Under the pieces are notes generated by a model. The model saw only the letters and a program-made list of their open reading frames with translations, was not told where the DNA came from and did no database searches. Positions 36,036 to 46,151 of a DNA stretch of 64,000 nt are shown in pieces. The position numbers were made by a program, and so were the translations under genes. The stretch spans positions 1 through 64,000 of the forward strand of contig JABWCN010000017.1 of assembly GCA_013359135.1 (NCBI GenBank), given 5' to 3'. The stretch is from Pseudobdellovibrionaceae bacterium (GTDB taxonomy: Bacteria > Bdellovibrionota > Bdellovibrionia > Bdellovibrionales > Bdellovibrionaceae). The stretch's first letter is position 1. Each line of letters opens with the position of its first letter.

Positions 36036-36920
36036 ATGACAAAACAAAAAGCAGTTATCGAGTTAATTTTTGCTGGAGTGTTATGGGGTTATGGATTCCT
36101 CGCAACCAAATGGGCCTTACTTGAGTTTTCTGTATTTGATCTTCTTTTTTATCGTTTTCTTGTCGCCTTCATATTAGGTGAGCTCATTGCTCTTTTCACA
36201 GTAAAACTTACTGCACAAGAGACGATTAATGAATTAAAATTGGCTTTTTTACCTGGAATTTTAATGGCTGCCTTTATTATTCCTCAAACCTTAGGCTTAA
36301 AGTACACTACAGCTACTAAAAGTGGGTTTATTACTACTCTGTATGTGATCTTCGTTCCATTTTTAAATCACTTTTTCTTCAAAGAAAAAACTAATTTTAA
36401 AATCTATCTTTGGGCGATCACTGCTCTTTTTGGAACTACACTACTTCTAAAGGTTTTTTCTGAATCACCAGATTTAAATCAGGGAGACTTTTGGACTCTT
36501 GTCTGCTCTTTAATGGCAGCAACTCAAATAATTTTTGTTGGAAAAGTCGCGTCGGTTACTAAATCTGCCTTCAAACTTAACAATTTTCAAAGCCTATGGA
36601 CTTTAATCAGCTTGATTCCATTTTACTTTTTTCAAGATAAAATCACCTTTTCAACTCAAGAATTTTTGCCGTGGTTTGGAGTTATTAGCATGGCTATTGG
36701 CTCAAGTATTTTGGCTTTCACTATTCAATTAAGGGCTCAAAAAGTTCTGAACAGTGCTGTAGCAAGTTTACTTTTCTTATTAGAATCACCGTTTGCTTTT
36801 ATGTTTGGCTATCTTTTTTTGAAAGAAAAGCTTTCTCTTGTTCAATTACTTGGAGCCCTATTAATCATTTGCAGCTCTATGCTTTCTCTTCGGGAGGAGC
36901 AAACTTTACACTCCAAATAA
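36036..36920 (+). CDS. EamA-family (DMT superfamily) transporter
   Basis: A 294-residue inner-membrane protein with about ten hydrophobic helices in two EamA halves: WGYGFLATKWALLEFSVFDLLFYRF in the first and ASLLFLLESPFAFMFGYLFLKEKL in the second. Such proteins export metabolites or amino acids, and the substrate cannot be predicted. The ribosome-binding site is weak. The last 44 bases overlap the end of the convergent DUF475 gene, so both C-termini are encoded by opposite strands of the same DNA. Confidence 0.9.
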   Translation: MTKQKAVIELIFAGVLWGYGFLATKWALLEFSVFDLLFYRFLVAFILGELIALFTVKLTAQETINELKLAFLPGILMAAFIIPQTLGLKYTTATKSGFITTLYVIFVPFLNHFFFKEKTNFKIYLWAITALFGTTLLLKVFSESPDLNQGDFWTLVCSLMAATQIIFVGKVASVTKSAFKLNNFQSLWTLISLIPFYFFQDKITFSTQEFLPWFGVISMAIGSSILAFTIQLRAQKVLNSAVASLLFLLESPFAFMFGYLFLKEKLSLVQLLGALLIICSSMLSLREEQTLHSK

Positions 36921-37944
36921 AGGAAAGAACAATAAATACAGCGCCAAGAAGACCTGTAATCCATTCTGGTACGTGTAAGAATGGATCAACTAGCATCATC
37001 AAAGCAAGAACTAAAATGGCATAAAAAGCACCGTGTTCTAAATATGCAAACTGCTTTAATGTGTTTTTCTCGACAAAATAAATGGTCAAGCTTCTTACAA
37101 AGAAAGCACCAATACTAAGACCTATCATTATAATAAAAAGATTTTGAGTGATGGCAAAGGCTCCGATGACACCGTCAAAACTGAAAGAGGCATCTAAAAC
37201 TTCCAAATACAGAAACATTCCCGCACTAGCTCGATTGATATCATTTTTTTGTTCACCCGAAAATTCCAACCAAGTTCCCAAACCATCAACTAAAACATAT
37301 ACTATAATTCCCCAAATGCCAGCAATCATAAATTTCATCTTACTCACTTCTGGCAAAAAGGTTTCAACAATTAATAATGCAATCAAAGTGAGCGCTATCT
37401 CTATGGCCTCAAATCGGCCCATAATCGAAAAAGGTTTTTCTATGACTTTAATCCAATGTTGGTTTTTATTTTCATCATAAAAGTATTTTAAACCAACTAA
37501 AAGTAAAAAGGCGCCACCAAATGCCGATATTTGTATGTGAGCCGACATCATCATTTCTGCATAATCTTTTGGTTTAAAAATTGCTAAATTTAAAGCTTCC
37601 CATGGATTCAACTCACCAACAACTGAAACTATAGCTACAGGAAAAACTAAGCGCATTCCAAAAACAGCTATGATCATTCCCCAAGTCAAAAAGCGATGTC
37701 TCCATAAAGGCGTCATTTTTTTTAAAACAATGGCATTCACAATAGCATTATCAAATGATAGTGACACTTCCAGTACAGCTAGCACTGAAGTAATAAAAAT
37801 AGTTTCTATAAGTGCCTGCATTCCATGTCCAGAACTATAGCCAATATAAGCAGCGATTACTAAACCAATAAAAGTAAAAATAAAAGAAGATCTAAAGTAA
37901 TTCATGGGTCTCATCTTGATACATAAATCCAATAAATTCAACAT
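36877..37944 (-). CDS. DUF475 / TerC-like integral membrane protein
   Basis: A 355-residue polytopic membrane protein of the DUF475 family, related to TerC. Acidic residues sit in membrane segments (EVSLSFDNAIVNA and EVLDASFSFDGVIGA), the family hallmark suggested to bind metal ions. Tellurite resistance is not implied; related proteins take part in manganese or calcium handling. The first ATG has AGGT seven bases upstream. An in-frame ATG at 37908 (MNYFRSS) matches the usual family N-terminus and could be the true start. It overlaps the convergent EamA gene by 44 bases. Confidence 0.87.
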   Translation of the reverse strand: MLNLLDLCIKMRPMNYFRSSFIFTFIGLVIAAYIGYSSGHGMQALIETIFITSVLAVLEVSLSFDNAIVNAIVLKKMTPLWRHRFLTWGMIIAVFGMRLVFPVAIVSVVGELNPWEALNLAIFKPKDYAEMMMSAHIQISAFGGAFLLLVGLKYFYDENKNQHWIKVIEKPFSIMGRFEAIEIALTLIALLIVETFLPEVSKMKFMIAGIWGIIVYVLVDGLGTWLEFSGEQKNDINRASAGMFLYLEVLDASFSFDGVIGAFAITQNLFIIMIGLSIGAFFVRSLTIYFVEKNTLKQFAYLEHGAFYAILVLALMMLVDPFLHVPEWITGLLGAVFIVLSFIWSVKFAPPEEKA

Positions 37945-38000
37945 CTATACCTATTAATGTTTAATTTTTAATCCCGATAGAAACATTGGAGGCCAAATCA

Positions 38001-39356
38001 ATGCAGTCACTAAAAACAACCTTTATTATTGGAGTTTTTTTTGTTTTTATTCTGGGCTCTCTGGCCTTTTTTATAAATATTGAGGGCGAAGAAGAATTCT
38101 CTAGCTTAGCAAAAAAAGATAAAACTAACAAAAGTAAAACTAAAAAGAAAAAAGAGTTTCGAGAATTCGAAGATTCAACTGTCATCTCTAAAACTGATAA
38201 AGTTGAAAACGAACCTAGTGCACTTCTGAATGATCCTGCCATTAAACAAGCTTGGGGCTTAAAAAAATCCGATGCAGGTAGAGCCTGGAAAGTCACAAAG
38301 GGTAGTAAAAGCAAGATAGTTGCTGTTATCGATACTGGCATAGATATTAATCATGAAGATCTTAGCGAAAACATCTGGGTGAATCCTGGTGAAACTGGTT
38401 TTGACTCCAAAGGCAGAAACAAAGCAAGTAACGGTATAGATGATGATGGCAATGGCTTTATTGACGATGTTCATGGATGGAATTTCGTAAGCAATAATAA
38501 TGACCTAAAAGATAACCATGGTCATGGAACCCACATAGCTGGAATTATTGGAGCCATTGGTGGTAACAAAAAAGGAATCAGTGGTATTGCCCCAGAAGTC
38601 AGTCTAATGATTATAAAGTATTTTGATCCCAAAGTTCAAAATACTGATAATCTAAAAAACACTATTAATGCTATAAAATATGCAGTTAAAATGGGTGCCA
38701 ATATCATTAATTATTCTGGTGGTGGAACCGAGTATTCTAAAGAAGAGTTTGAGGCTGTTAAAGAAGCAGAAAAAAAAGGAATTCTTTTTGTTGCGGCTGC
38801 TGGCAATGAACGATCTAACTCAGACCAATTTCACTATTATCCTGCGGATTACAAACTAAGCAACATTATAAGTGTCACTGCCCTTGACCCAAACAGAGAG
38901 GTATTAGCCTCTTCAAATTATGGAACTGAGACAGTTGACCTAGCAGCTCCTGGTCAAAATATTATTTCTACTCTTCCAGACAATTCCTATGGTTTTATGA
39001 CAGGCACATCTCAAGCGACAGCTTTTGTAAGTGGTGCTGCAGTTCTTATAATGGCTAATAAAACGGATTTTAAGTTTGATGAAGTGAAAAAATACATTTT
39101 ATCTACAGGTGATTCTTCGACTTCTTTAGCCCAAAAGACTCGTACCTCACGCTCATTGAATTTATTCAAAGCTCTTACTATTTTGGATAATGATGTGGCC
39201 GCTAATGGTGTGGTTGTTAGAGGTCCAGTAAGTGAAAGTTTCACAGCTGGCCGAGAAATCAATAACAACACCACTGAAATAAGTTCTTTTGGTAAAAGTC
39301 TCATAGAAGCCGTAAGCCCCAAAACAAAAGTCAATCGCGTCGGCGGAAAGCAATAA
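38001..39356 (+). CDS. membrane-anchored subtilisin-family (S8) serine protease
   Basis: From the ATG at 38001, eight bases after GGAGG, the protein has 451 residues. A hydrophobic helix at 8-26 with no evident cleavage site probably anchors it in the inner membrane with the enzyme outside. A Lys-rich linker follows. The triad is Asp111 (VIDTGID), His175 (GHGTH) and Ser337 (TGTSQATAF), with the oxyanion Asn in AAAGNE. The acidic segment NGIDDDGNGFIDD (144-156) is probably a calcium site. It is convergent with the zinc-ribbon gene, sharing 26 bases. Confidence 0.9.
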   Translation: MQSLKTTFIIGVFFVFILGSLAFFINIEGEEEFSSLAKKDKTNKSKTKKKKEFREFEDSTVISKTDKVENEPSALLNDPAIKQAWGLKKSDAGRAWKVTKGSKSKIVAVIDTGIDINHEDLSENIWVNPGETGFDSKGRNKASNGIDDDGNGFIDDVHGWNFVSNNNDLKDNHGHGTHIAGIIGAIGGNKKGISGIAPEVSLMIIKYFDPKVQNTDNLKNTINAIKYAVKMGANIINYSGGGTEYSKEEFEAVKEAEKKGILFVAAAGNERSNSDQFHYYPADYKLSNIISVTALDPNREVLASSNYGTETVDLAAPGQNIISTLPDNSYGFMTGTSQATAFVSGAAVLIMANKTDFKFDEVKKYILSTGDSSTSLAQKTRTSRSLNLFKALTILDNDVAANGVVVRGPVSESFTAGREINNNTTEISSFGKSLIEAVSPKTKVNRVGGKQ

Positions 39357-40125
39357 AACCTAAACTAAGAATCATTAAAAAAATACCAACACCAATACTG
39401 TTGCGGTGAGAACGGCTTAAAAAGCCAAATAAAATTAAAAAACTAGCAACTAATACAGGTGTCCATACCATCCATTGCTTTAACTGACTCCACTTAAATA
39501 TATTTTTATAATTACGTAAAACTTGCATTTCGATCTGCTCTTTAGCAACTTTTTTTTGTAAGCCTTCTTTACGTTGGTTGATTAGCGAAATCCAACTCTC
39601 CGTACTAGATTCATTTTTAATATTTTTGCCAAGCTCTTGATACTTAAATAAAGCGTAATCAATAGAGTTCATTTTGAAGCACTTATTTATAAATTGGGTA
39701 TGAATCTCTGGATTGTCATAATCTTGTATAATTTTTTGCCAAGATTTAATAAGCTCAACTGAAACCTTTGGATAGGCTTCCTGTTGGATTAATAGATAGT
39801 TCTCCATAACCACCCCACAAGATTCACAAATCTGAAGGCTTTCTTTCTGTAAATGATGACATTTTGGACAACTTTTTTGTATCTGTTTTTGCTGAGGAGA
39901 AACTTTATAAGTTAAAATGGTATTCGGATTTGATGGGGGATAATCAAATCCGAAATGACACTGACATTTTGGACACTCAAACTCAGGGGCAAAGCTTCTA
40001 ATTTTATCCGCACTCACCTCATATAGAGTCAAGCAATCTGGACATCGAAATTTACAATGAGATAATGTTGAAATAGATTCCTTATCATTTGTTCCTTCAA
40101 TACTCCGCTCAACTTTTGGTTCCAT
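39331..40125 (-). CDS. zinc-ribbon membrane protein, function unknown
   Basis: A 264-residue protein with two zinc-binding modules. The first is an MJ0042-like finger near the N-terminus (FRCPDCLTLYEVSADKIRS, then FECPKCQCHFGF). The second is a ribbon near residues 85-105 (CPKCHHLQKES, CESCGVVME). A helical middle region follows, then two hydrophobic helices at the C-terminus (VLVASFLILFGFLS and GVGIFLMILSLGFIAF), so the fingers are on a tail-anchored protein. Related MJ0042 proteins are common in delta-type proteobacteria, without known roles. It overlaps the convergent subtilase gene by 26 bases. Confidence 0.75.
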   Translation of the reverse strand: MEPKVERSIEGTNDKESISTLSHCKFRCPDCLTLYEVSADKIRSFAPEFECPKCQCHFGFDYPPSNPNTILTYKVSPQQKQIQKSCPKCHHLQKESLQICESCGVVMENYLLIQQEAYPKVSVELIKSWQKIIQDYDNPEIHTQFINKCFKMNSIDYALFKYQELGKNIKNESSTESWISLINQRKEGLQKKVAKEQIEMQVLRNYKNIFKWSQLKQWMVWTPVLVASFLILFGFLSRSHRNSIGVGIFLMILSLGFIAFRRRD

Positions 40126-40201
40126 TTCTATGTGGTTCCCTTTTCTTTATAAATTTGAGTTATCAGTTGTTATTTAGTCGATTATTTATTTCAATAACAA
40201 C

Positions 40202-41806
40202 ATGATGAATAATTTTTATAGTTTTATCAAGAAATATAAATGGCCTCTTTTAAGTGGAGTTATCGTCGGCACAAGCTATATCCCTCTTCCACCATGGGGA
40301 ATTTTATTTTGTTATCTTCCCTTATGGTGGTGGCTGATCAACAAGGCTGAAAATAGAAAAGAAGCTTTTGTCGCTGGTTGGGTGACTCAATTCTCACTTA
40401 CCTTAATAGGCTTTCACTGGATTTTTTATACTGCAAATGTTTATGGGCAATTTCCATGGTATCTATCTTTCTTAACACTGATTGCTTTTTGTACCTTGGC
40501 TCATATTTACATTGCCATCACTAGTTATTGTTTTTTTATCTTCAAAGAAAAATGCAAAACAAATTTGAGTCAACAACTTATTTTTTTAGTTCTTGCACAT
40601 TCTTTGGCAGAAACTTTTTGGCCAGGAATATTTCCATGGAATTTAGGCTACACCTTACTATGGGCAAAACTACCAATGTATCATTTTGCAGATTTGATTG
40701 GTTTTCTTGGCTTATCTTTTTTTCTCTTTGTTTTTCATTTTATGTTTGCAAAAATTTACTTTTCTAACAAATCAGTAAGTTCTAAAGCCATACAAAGTAC
40801 TCTAGTAGTCCTAGGTTTCGTTTTATTGAATCTTGTTGGCTACTTGCATGGGGAAAAGTGGAAAATAACAGACAAGGAACTGAATGTTCTACTAGTTCAG
40901 GGAAATATTGGAAATATTGAAAAATTCATGGCCGAAAAAGGGCGCAATTTTAGAACTGACATTTTGAATAAGTACATTTCATTGAGTCAGAAAGGACTGA
41001 ATGAGAATAAAAATGTAGATTTATTGTTTTGGCCTGAAAGCGCCATCCCTGAATTTTTAAATACAAATTATCGTTTGAATAAAAATCAAAAAAGACTAAG
41101 TGAGTTTCTAAGTTCAATCGAAAAACCAGTTCTAACTGGTGCTTTCTCAAAAGACGACTCTAATCCAAATCCCGAATCCTCTGTTTACAACGCTCTTTTT
41201 CTTTTAGATAAAGAAGGTAAAGAGCTAGCAATGCCCTACCACAAAACCATCTTACTGATTTTCGGAGAATACTTACCATTAAGCGAAACTTTTCCGATAC
41301 TATTAAAGCTTTTGCCCTTTATTGCTAATTTTGGACGTGGACCAGGCCCAAGCATTCTTCCCCTGCCCATGGATGCAACAAAAGGAGATTTTGCATTAAT
41401 TGGAGCTCAGATTTGTTATGAAGGAATATTTCCTGATTTTAGTGCCGGTCTTGCTAAAAATGGGGCCGAAATTCTAGCCAATGTCACGAATGACTCATGG
41501 TATGGAGTTCCTTTTGAACCTTACCAAAATATGGTTATGACCTTAGCGCGAGGAATTGAAGTCCGTCGTCCAGTGATTCGCTCCACAAATACGGGAATTT
41601 CTACTAGTATTGATGCCTATGGAAACTTTGCTAACTTTTCTCCGATGCAAACGGAATGGGCTGGTGTTAACAAAATAAAATATTTAAATAATCCTCCAAA
41701 AACAATTTTTACTGATTGGGGAAAGAACTTCTGGATGATAATCTTGATTGCCTTTATCCTGCATATTTTGTTAAGTATAAATTATGAAAAATTTAGAAAA
41801 TCTTGA
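40202..41806 (+). CDS. lnt: apolipoprotein N-acyltransferase
   Basis: Lnt adds the third acyl chain to the N-terminal Cys of lipoproteins in the inner membrane. The 534-residue protein has an N-terminal membrane region of several helices, a nitrilase-like periplasmic domain and a final helix (FWMIILIAFILHILL). The catalytic triad is Glu279 (WPESAIP), Lys348 (YHKTILL) and Cys405 (GAQICYEGIFPD). The length is normal. The window encodes several lipoproteins it could serve. Two ATGs stand in tandem at the start. Its 3' end overlaps mutS2 by 23 bases. Confidence 0.93.
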   Translation: MMNNFYSFIKKYKWPLLSGVIVGTSYIPLPPWGILFCYLPLWWWLINKAENRKEAFVAGWVTQFSLTLIGFHWIFYTANVYGQFPWYLSFLTLIAFCTLAHIYIAITSYCFFIFKEKCKTNLSQQLIFLVLAHSLAETFWPGIFPWNLGYTLLWAKLPMYHFADLIGFLGLSFFLFVFHFMFAKIYFSNKSVSSKAIQSTLVVLGFVLLNLVGYLHGEKWKITDKELNVLLVQGNIGNIEKFMAEKGRNFRTDILNKYISLSQKGLNENKNVDLLFWPESAIPEFLNTNYRLNKNQKRLSEFLSSIEKPVLTGAFSKDDSNPNPESSVYNALFLLDKEGKELAMPYHKTILLIFGEYLPLSETFPILLKLLPFIANFGRGPGPSILPLPMDATKGDFALIGAQICYEGIFPDFSAGLAKNGAEILANVTNDSWYGVPFEPYQNMVMTLARGIEVRRPVIRSTNTGISTSIDAYGNFANFSPMQTEWAGVNKIKYLNNPPKTIFTDWGKNFWMIILIAFILHILLSINYEKFRKS

Positions 41807-44126
41807 TTGGAATCTGATTCTTGAAAAAATTGAAAGTTTTAGCACCAGTGAGATAGCTAAACTTAAAATATCTTCTATCAAGCCTTTATCATCTAGCAAC
41901 GAGGCTTTAGTTTCATTTGCTGAAATTGAAGAAAGCTCTCAGATTATTAAATCTGGAGTTAGACCTTTTATGCAATCACTAGATTATTTTAGCCAATGGA
42001 ATCTACGACTAAAGAAAAAAGCAGTTTTAAAAACCCTAGAAATTAAAGACATCAGAAGTTTCTGCCTAGAGTGTATTGCACTTAAGGAGGCCATTAAAGA
42101 CTTCCAAACTCCTTGGTTGAAAGAAGTTAATAATTCGCTTGTTCCGGCAGAAGAGCCCTTATCTGCTATTGATCAACTTATGAGCCCAAATGGAGACATT
42201 AGACCTGATGCAAGTGAACGTTTGTACCGACTTCTACAAGAAAAAGATCGTCTACGTCGAGAGGTAGAATCCACACTAGATAGGCTTGTTAAAGATCACC
42301 AAATGGAAAATTATCTTCAAGACAAGTACTTCACCTCCAGAGAAGGCAGAATGGTTCTACCTATTCGCTCTGGAATGCAACATTTTGTTCCAGGGGTTAT
42401 CCACTCATCATCTCAAACTAAACAAACTGTTTTCATGGAACCTGAAAAAGTCATTCCAATGAATAATCGTTTGCGACAAATCGAAGTAGAAATAGAAGAA
42501 GAGATTGAAAGACTCCTTGAAGAAATTTCTAAATACTTATTCCATTTAAATCCTGAATTTGAAAAATCAAGAGACCTTTTAGAACATGTAGACTTTCGCT
42601 TAGCTCAAGCTCAATTTTCACTTTTAATCAAATCTCAAGCTTGCGAATTTTCTGACAACGAATTTGATTTACTTGATCTTAAACACCCAATGTTAGCGTT
42701 AGGAAGAAAAGAAGTTATCTCTAATTCAGTTCAACTCACTGAAAAAAAATCGATCCTATTACTCTCTGGACCCAATGCTGGTGGAAAAACAGTTTTATTA
42801 AAATCTATTGGACTTGCTGCTCAAATGGCAAGATGTGGTTTACCCATTTGCGCTGAACTAGGCAGCAAGATTCCTTTTTTCAAGGAAATCATTACAAGCA
42901 TTGGCGACTCACAAAGTGTTGATGAAGAGCTTTCTACGTTTGCAGCTCATTTAAAAATTCTTGAAAAGGCTTCCCATCTTGTAGGAAATGAGTATCTAGT
43001 TTTAATAGATGAAATTTGTGGTTCTACTGATCCAGAAGAAGGAGCCTCCCTGGCAAGAAGCTTCATTGAATCCTACAGTCAAAATCAAGTTTTTGCAGTA
43101 ATCACATCGCACTTAAGTCCTTTAAAAACAGGTTGGAAAGAAACCGACAAACTTATTAATGGAAGCCTTGAATATGACAAAATTTCTGGAAAGCCTACCT
43201 ATAAGTTCATACCTGGTATTCCGGGGGAATCTTTAGCCATTCAAATGGCAAAAAGAGTTGGAATAGATAATAAAATTGTTCAAAGAGCAATCCAGTTACT
43301 CTCCCCAATGACAAGAGCTCGACTTGATGGGCTTGAAGAAATTGAAAACTTAAAGAAAGAAATATCTCATTTACAAACTCATTTAAAAAAACAAACTGCC
43401 GAAGCTTTCACATTAAAAAATAAATACGAACAGATGATTCAAGAGTTTCAAAAGAATAAAGAGAAACTTCTACATCAAGAGTTAAGTACTGCAAGAAAAA
43501 AAGTTGATGAAGCTATCTCTACTGTAAATGCAAAAGAGACATTAAACAAACATCGTCAATTACAAGAAATCAAGTTTAATTTACCTGAAATTGTTAAAGC
43601 GCAAGCCGGAGTTAATGAAACTAACAGTAGACTGGAAACATCTGATGATTTTGCAAAAAAATATCCACCAGGTTCTAAAGTTTATATTCCAAGACTGAGT
43701 CAAGATGGTCTTATTCAAAGCACTCCTAACGCAAAAGGCGAAGTACTTATTATGTCTAACTCAATGCGGTTACAAATCCCGTGGACAGAGCTAAAACCTC
43801 CTGGAAAACCAACCAACCCCACTTCCAACTTAGTTAGAAAGTCTTCCCAATTTTCCGTGGCCCTTGTAGATGAAGATCGCGTTCTTGATTTACGAGGTAA
43901 AACAGTTGAAGAAGCGATAGAAGAGCTTGAGGTTATTTTAGATAGAGCTCTACAAAATCAAGAAGATCGAATTAAGATTATTCATGGTCATGGGACAGAA
44001 GCTCTAAAAAAAGGAATTAGATCCTACCTTTCAAGAAGTGTTCATGTCAGAAAATGGAAAGCAGGAAACAATGAGACCGGTGGGGATGGAGTCACTTGGC
44101 TTGAAATTGCCAAAGGTGGAGATTAG
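41784..44126 (+). CDS. mutS2: MutS2 family ATPase/Smr nuclease
   Basis: A 780-residue MutS2 protein. It lacks the mismatch-recognition domain of MutS and has an ABC ATPase with Walker A GPNAGGKT (329-336), Walker B VLIDEICGSTDPEEG, a long coiled coil (about 510-590) and a C-terminal Smr domain (LDLRGKTVEEA, IIHGHGTEALKKGIR). Members suppress homologous recombination in some species and rescue collided ribosomes in others, so the role here is open. The start lies 23 bases inside lnt. It is convergent with the receiver/PilZ-like gene, two bases apart. Confidence 0.93.
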   Translation: MKNLENLDWNLILEKIESFSTSEIAKLKISSIKPLSSSNEALVSFAEIEESSQIIKSGVRPFMQSLDYFSQWNLRLKKKAVLKTLEIKDIRSFCLECIALKEAIKDFQTPWLKEVNNSLVPAEEPLSAIDQLMSPNGDIRPDASERLYRLLQEKDRLRREVESTLDRLVKDHQMENYLQDKYFTSREGRMVLPIRSGMQHFVPGVIHSSSQTKQTVFMEPEKVIPMNNRLRQIEVEIEEEIERLLEEISKYLFHLNPEFEKSRDLLEHVDFRLAQAQFSLLIKSQACEFSDNEFDLLDLKHPMLALGRKEVISNSVQLTEKKSILLLSGPNAGGKTVLLKSIGLAAQMARCGLPICAELGSKIPFFKEIITSIGDSQSVDEELSTFAAHLKILEKASHLVGNEYLVLIDEICGSTDPEEGASLARSFIESYSQNQVFAVITSHLSPLKTGWKETDKLINGSLEYDKISGKPTYKFIPGIPGESLAIQMAKRVGIDNKIVQRAIQLLSPMTRARLDGLEEIENLKKEISHLQTHLKKQTAEAFTLKNKYEQMIQEFQKNKEKLLHQELSTARKKVDEAISTVNAKETLNKHRQLQEIKFNLPEIVKAQAGVNETNSRLETSDDFAKKYPPGSKVYIPRLSQDGLIQSTPNAKGEVLIMSNSMRLQIPWTELKPPGKPTNPTSNLVRKSSQFSVALVDEDRVLDLRGKTVEEAIEELEVILDRALQNQEDRIKIIHGHGTEALKKGIRSYLSRSVHVRKWKAGNNETGGDGVTWLEIAKGGD

Positions 44127-44128
44127 TT

Positions 44129-46027
44129 TTAACCTTTATTTTTATTTTGAATGTAATTCTCTCTAACCCAAAGACGGATGTTTTTTAAATAAAGGTCTTT
44201 CATTCCAAAGAATACAAAATGGTGTAAAAAAGATCCTTTTTGTTCCTTTACTTCTTCAGTATAATTACAGTTAGCATGATAATCTAGAAGTTTCGTTTCA
44301 TCTGGAGTCCATAGGTAAAATCTTCTGAAACTGCCAATGGATAAAGCCCTATGGTACTTAAAAAATAAACCCGCTTCCGAGACCTCATCAAGTTGTATTT
44401 GCTGAGCTGTTTGTATTTCCTTCTCCTTAATGGTAAAATAATCTTTGCTCCAAAGTTTTTTATCAGCAAAAGTAAGGAATATTTTTTTTGCTAAGTAACT
44501 ACGATCTATTGGAATATACATCACATCTCTGACAAATTGTGCCCAGTACTTTTCTTCATTGTCTGTAAAATTATTTTTTGAAATCAATATCTTTGCTTCA
44601 GTGGGGTAATAGTTTTTTTTAATACAAATTTTAAAAAAATACTCAGATCCAATTATCAAGTCTACTTTCTTTCCTAATGGAGACATAGCCGTTAAGAAAG
44701 AAGATTTTACAGATGGAATCAATTTTCCAAATACTAATTCTATACTAGGCTGATCTGACTTGGTTTTAGTTTTTTTAAAACCTTGTAATCTAACTAAAAA
44801 CTTTTTATTGTTATGATGAAAAACAAATATTGAACCATTTCCAGCCTCAATTTTCTGAGTTCTAAAGATTTCTAACCATTTTTTCTTTGACTCTACATCC
44901 AATAACGATTGAAAGTCTTTAGTCCTTAAGCTACTAATATTGTCTCCAAAAAGACTCTCACTTTCTCCTAAATCTGTAAACTCAAGGAAAAAATGACCAG
45001 TAGGATCGATATGAATTCGAACATCTTTATCACCAGGTAAGTCTTTATCTGTAATCATTTCAGACTTTTCTGGATTATAATCAAATTCAAAATCTTCCCA
45101 ACGATTATAAGTATGTATATTAGCTTCAGGAAAAAATCTTTTAAGAGAAGATGGCAGTTCTGTTTCTGAAAAAGAATCAAAATAAATAATGTTTAATTTA
45201 AAAGGAGTTTTAGGCTGACTAATCAACGTAGCTGGAAAATCTACAAAAAAGTCTTTACGAAATTTTTTTACTTGCTCAGCATCCATAGCAAAATACTCCA
45301 TCCAACAAAGAAAAGTATTTTTAACATCAGGGTTTGGTTCCACTTTTACACATCTTGCCATGGTACTTTTAGTATTACCTACTAAAAACTCATCAGCATA
45401 AAATTTTGCAACATTACCTATTTTAAGAGGAGAATCGCTAATCGATAGAAATCCTAAATCTGAAAATCCCTTGATAGGAACATCTTTTACCATCTCAATT
45501 TGTGCAACCAACTTACTATTTTTTAAATTATCATCTTTGGGTTTTTTTCTGCCTATGACTGCATAACGTAAATGTTCTTCAAGAATTAACAAATCAAATG
45601 GCTTATAAATCACATTATTTATAAATTTTTCTTCCATAGATTTCAGAGAAACGGTACTGTGATCAAAAGCAGTCAAAACAATAGAAGTCATTTCCTCTTC
45701 GCTACAAAGATTTTTCCTTAGTAGAAGATCTGTGGTTTTTTGAAGTAATGATATTGATTGCGTTCCTAAAATTTCATTCTTACAAACAATCAGATTTAAT
45801 CTTTTTGCAGCATCGACCGTTTCTACATCTTTGTCGTTCTTCCAACGAAAGCCACCAAGCTCCAAAGATTGTGGACCATCTTTAATCACCGTTGCAACCC
45901 AAGCTGAAAAGCTTTCTAATTTATCAAAAAATCGCACCTTTAAAATAGGATTAATCTTTTTCAAAGTAGTAAAAAGAACCTCTTGAATTTTTTCTTCATC
46001 TTCAATGACTATGACAAATTGGTCCAT
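44129..46027 (-). CDS. protein with degenerate receiver and PilZ-like domains, function unknown
   Basis: The 632-residue protein starts like a receiver (VIVIEDEEKI, with Glu9-Asp10-Glu11) and has a later NVIYKPF with Lys142. In the strand where the phospho-acceptor Asp should lie (LNLIVCKNEIL, 78-88) there is none, and the domain is stretched by an insertion. It therefore probably cannot be phosphorylated normally. Two later segments (IKGFSDLGFLSISDSPLKIG and DEVSEAGLFFKYHRALSIG) have PilZ-like strand spacing, but without the RxxxR motif needed for cyclic di-GMP. No ribosome-binding site is evident. The domain calls are from pattern only. Confidence 0.5.
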   Translation of the reverse strand: MDQFVIVIEDEEKIQEVLFTTLKKINPILKVRFFDKLESFSAWVATVIKDGPQSLELGGFRWKNDKDVETVDAAKRLNLIVCKNEILGTQSISLLQKTTDLLLRKNLCSEEEMTSIVLTAFDHSTVSLKSMEEKFINNVIYKPFDLLILEEHLRYAVIGRKKPKDDNLKNSKLVAQIEMVKDVPIKGFSDLGFLSISDSPLKIGNVAKFYADEFLVGNTKSTMARCVKVEPNPDVKNTFLCWMEYFAMDAEQVKKFRKDFFVDFPATLISQPKTPFKLNIIYFDSFSETELPSSLKRFFPEANIHTYNRWEDFEFDYNPEKSEMITDKDLPGDKDVRIHIDPTGHFFLEFTDLGESESLFGDNISSLRTKDFQSLLDVESKKKWLEIFRTQKIEAGNGSIFVFHHNNKKFLVRLQGFKKTKTKSDQPSIELVFGKLIPSVKSSFLTAMSPLGKKVDLIIGSEYFFKICIKKNYYPTEAKILISKNNFTDNEEKYWAQFVRDVMYIPIDRSYLAKKIFLTFADKKLWSKDYFTIKEKEIQTAQQIQLDEVSEAGLFFKYHRALSIGSFRRFYLWTPDETKLLDYHANCNYTEEVKEQKGSFLHHFVFFGMKDLYLKNIRLWVRENYIQNKNKG

Positions 46028-46151
46028 GAAAAAATGATACCATAACCTATTGAAAAAGTATGACTTTTAACATTTAACTCGACTTTAGTAAAGCAAGCGT
46101 ATAAAGCTAAAATCTCTCACATATATAAATTTTCTTTGGAGATATAGCTCT

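Noticed and set aside
36877-37944. Tellurite resistance role for the DUF475 protein
   Set aside because: TerC-like names are inherited labels; no other ter genes are present.
37986-38000. TTG start for the membrane-anchored subtilase
   Set aside because: It would place the start codon on the GGAGG ribosome-binding site; the ATG eight bases after that site fits.
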